A model generated the notes under the pieces. The model was not told the DNA's origin, searched no databases, and worked only from the letters and a program-made list of their open reading frames with translations. Below, piece after piece: positions 63,146-64,000 of a DNA stretch of 64,000 nt (position 1 is its first letter; each line of letters begins with the position of its first letter). This DNA is from Achromobacter xylosoxidans A8. GTDB lineage: Bacteria > Pseudomonadota > Gammaproteobacteria > Burkholderiales > Burkholderiaceae_B. The stretch spans positions 2,542,001 through 2,606,000 of the forward strand of contig NC_014640.1 of NCBI RefSeq assembly GCF_000165835.1, in the 5' to 3' direction. The position numbers were made by a program, and so were the translations under genes.

Positions 63146-64000
63146 ATGCAGATCAATCTTTCGATGCGCGATATCGACACGACATTGGTGCTGGGCCGCA
63201 CGCTCAACTTCCGCCAGGCGGCCGCGCAACTGCACCTGTCGCAATCGGCCCTGTCCACGCAGATCCAGCGCATCGAGGATGCGCTGGGCGTGCGGCTGTT
63301 CGACCGTACCACGCGCACCGTCCGCCTCACGGCCGCGGGAGAGGTCTTCATGCAGCAGGCGGCCACCCTGCAAGTGGCCTTCCGCGACGCCATCGCCGCG
63401 GTCAGCGGCATCGTCAACGCGGAACAGGGCCAGGTGTCGGTGGCGGCCTTGCCTTCGATCGCCGCTCGCCTGTTGCCGCGGGTGCTGATGGCCTACCGCC
63501 AGGCCCACCCGCAGGTCGCCCTGAAGGTGCGCGATACCTTGTCGGGGCCGGCCTTCGACTTGGTGCGCGCGGGCGAGGTCGACTTCGCCCTGACTGCCGC
63601 CGATCCGCAGCATGCCGACCTGCATTATGTGCCGCTGATGTCCGACAGCTTCCTGCTGCTGATTCCCGAAGCCCATCCGCTGGCGCGTGCCCGCGGCCCG
63701 CTGCGCTGGGCCGATACCGCCGATGCGGCGCACGTGTCGATGGTGCAGCCCAGCAGCGTGCGGCAATACACCGAATGGGCCTTTCTGCAGAACCGGATCC
63801 GCTTCACGCCGGCGTTCGAGGCCGAGCACCTGACCACCATCGTCGCCATGGTCGAATGCGGATTCGGCGTCGCGGCATTGCCTGAAATCGCCGCTGGCGC
63901 GGTGGCGCAAAATGGCATTGTTCAGCGTCCGCTGATCGGCCCGGTGGCCGAGCGTTCCATCGGCTTGGTGACCGCGCGCAACCGCAGCCTGTCGCCGGCC
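63146..64000 (+). CDS. LysR-family transcriptional regulator, truncated by window end
   Basis: 285 codons are visible and the frame is still open at the last base, so the C-terminus is missing. The helix-turn-helix (LNFRQAAAQLHLSQSALSTQIQRIEDALG, with wing FDRTTRTVRLTAAG) and the effector domain from about residue 90 (GQVSVAALPSIAARLLP) are typical LysR features. ATG 63146 is used; an ATG six codons later is also possible. It is divergent from the dehydrogenase-BKACE pair, which it probably regulates; two dyads lie in the 122-base gap. Confidence 0.88.
   Translation, partial: MQINLSMRDIDTTLVLGRTLNFRQAAAQLHLSQSALSTQIQRIEDALGVRLFDRTTRTVRLTAAGEVFMQQAATLQVAFRDAIAAVSGIVNAEQGQVSVAALPSIAARLLPRVLMAYRQAHPQVALKVRDTLSGPAFDLVRAGEVDFALTAADPQHADLHYVPLMSDSFLLLIPEAHPLARARGPLRWADTADAAHVSMVQPSSVRQYTEWAFLQNRIRFTPAFEAEHLTTIVAMVECGFGVAALPEIAAGAVAQNGIVQRPLIGPVAERSIGLVTARNRSLSPA

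Overview
The window is G+C-rich (roughly two thirds by eye), tightly packed DNA from a chromosome that looks like a betaproteobacterium of the Alcaligenaceae (Achromobacter/Bordetella type). The grounds are the many LysR-type regulators and solute-uptake systems, a Bug-family tricarboxylate-type binding protein, a GTP-type PEP carboxykinase, a nap operon fused head-to-tail to a complete ccm operon, a large trimeric autotransporter, and an intergenic repeat with a CCCCC-TCG-GGGGG hairpin. This placement is inference from gene content; no rRNA or tRNA gene is present to confirm it.

Layout. 1-5.8 kb: a GNAT acetyltransferase and an EamA transporter (+), then an MFS exporter, an M20 carbamoylase-type amidohydrolase, a thioredoxin-like protein and a second EamA transporter (-). 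5.9-11.1 kb: an acyl-CoA module with LysR, crotonase, SDR, TetR and AMP-forming acyl-CoA synthetase. 11.2-13.9 kb: pckG with a stem-loop leader, and a methyltransferase. 13.9-21.7 kb: an amidase, a branched-chain-amino-acid-type ABC importer, a ureidoglycolate-lyase-like enzyme and a FadR/GntR regulator. Two near-identical palindromes tie the amidase, importer and regulator together. 21.8-25.3 kb: a DUF1185 protein, a Bug binding protein, a hydroxyisobutyrate-dehydrogenase-like enzyme and LysR. 25.4-26.1 kb: an isolated Imm11-type immunity gene of lower G+C. 26.4-31.5 kb: a five-gene cluster with a styrene/indole-monooxygenase-like oxygenase, its flavin reductase, an SDR, a phytoene-desaturase-like flavoprotein and an outer-membrane channel, preceded by a perfect 24-bp palindrome. 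31.5-37.2 kb: small secreted proteins, AraC and MarR regulators, a membrane protein, pirin and a DNA glycosylase.

37.2-53.7 kb is the anaerobic-respiration block. ttrBCA (tetrathionate reductase) has a perfect FNR/ANR box and runs rightward. It converges on one long leftward operon napEDABC-ccmABCDEFGHI, with an FNR-like box upstream. The ccm genes attach haem to c-type cytochromes, including NapB and NapC encoded just ahead of them. 53.8-61.2 kb holds a LysR regulator and a 1790-residue trimeric autotransporter adhesin containing an exact 852-bp tandem duplication, followed by a small SecD-like lipoprotein. 61.2-64 kb has a 3-hydroxyacyl-CoA-dehydrogenase/BKACE pair and a divergent LysR gene cut off by the window edge. 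The strongest candidates for new biology are the oxygenase/desaturase/porin cluster, the FadR-type regulon and the duplicated adhesin.
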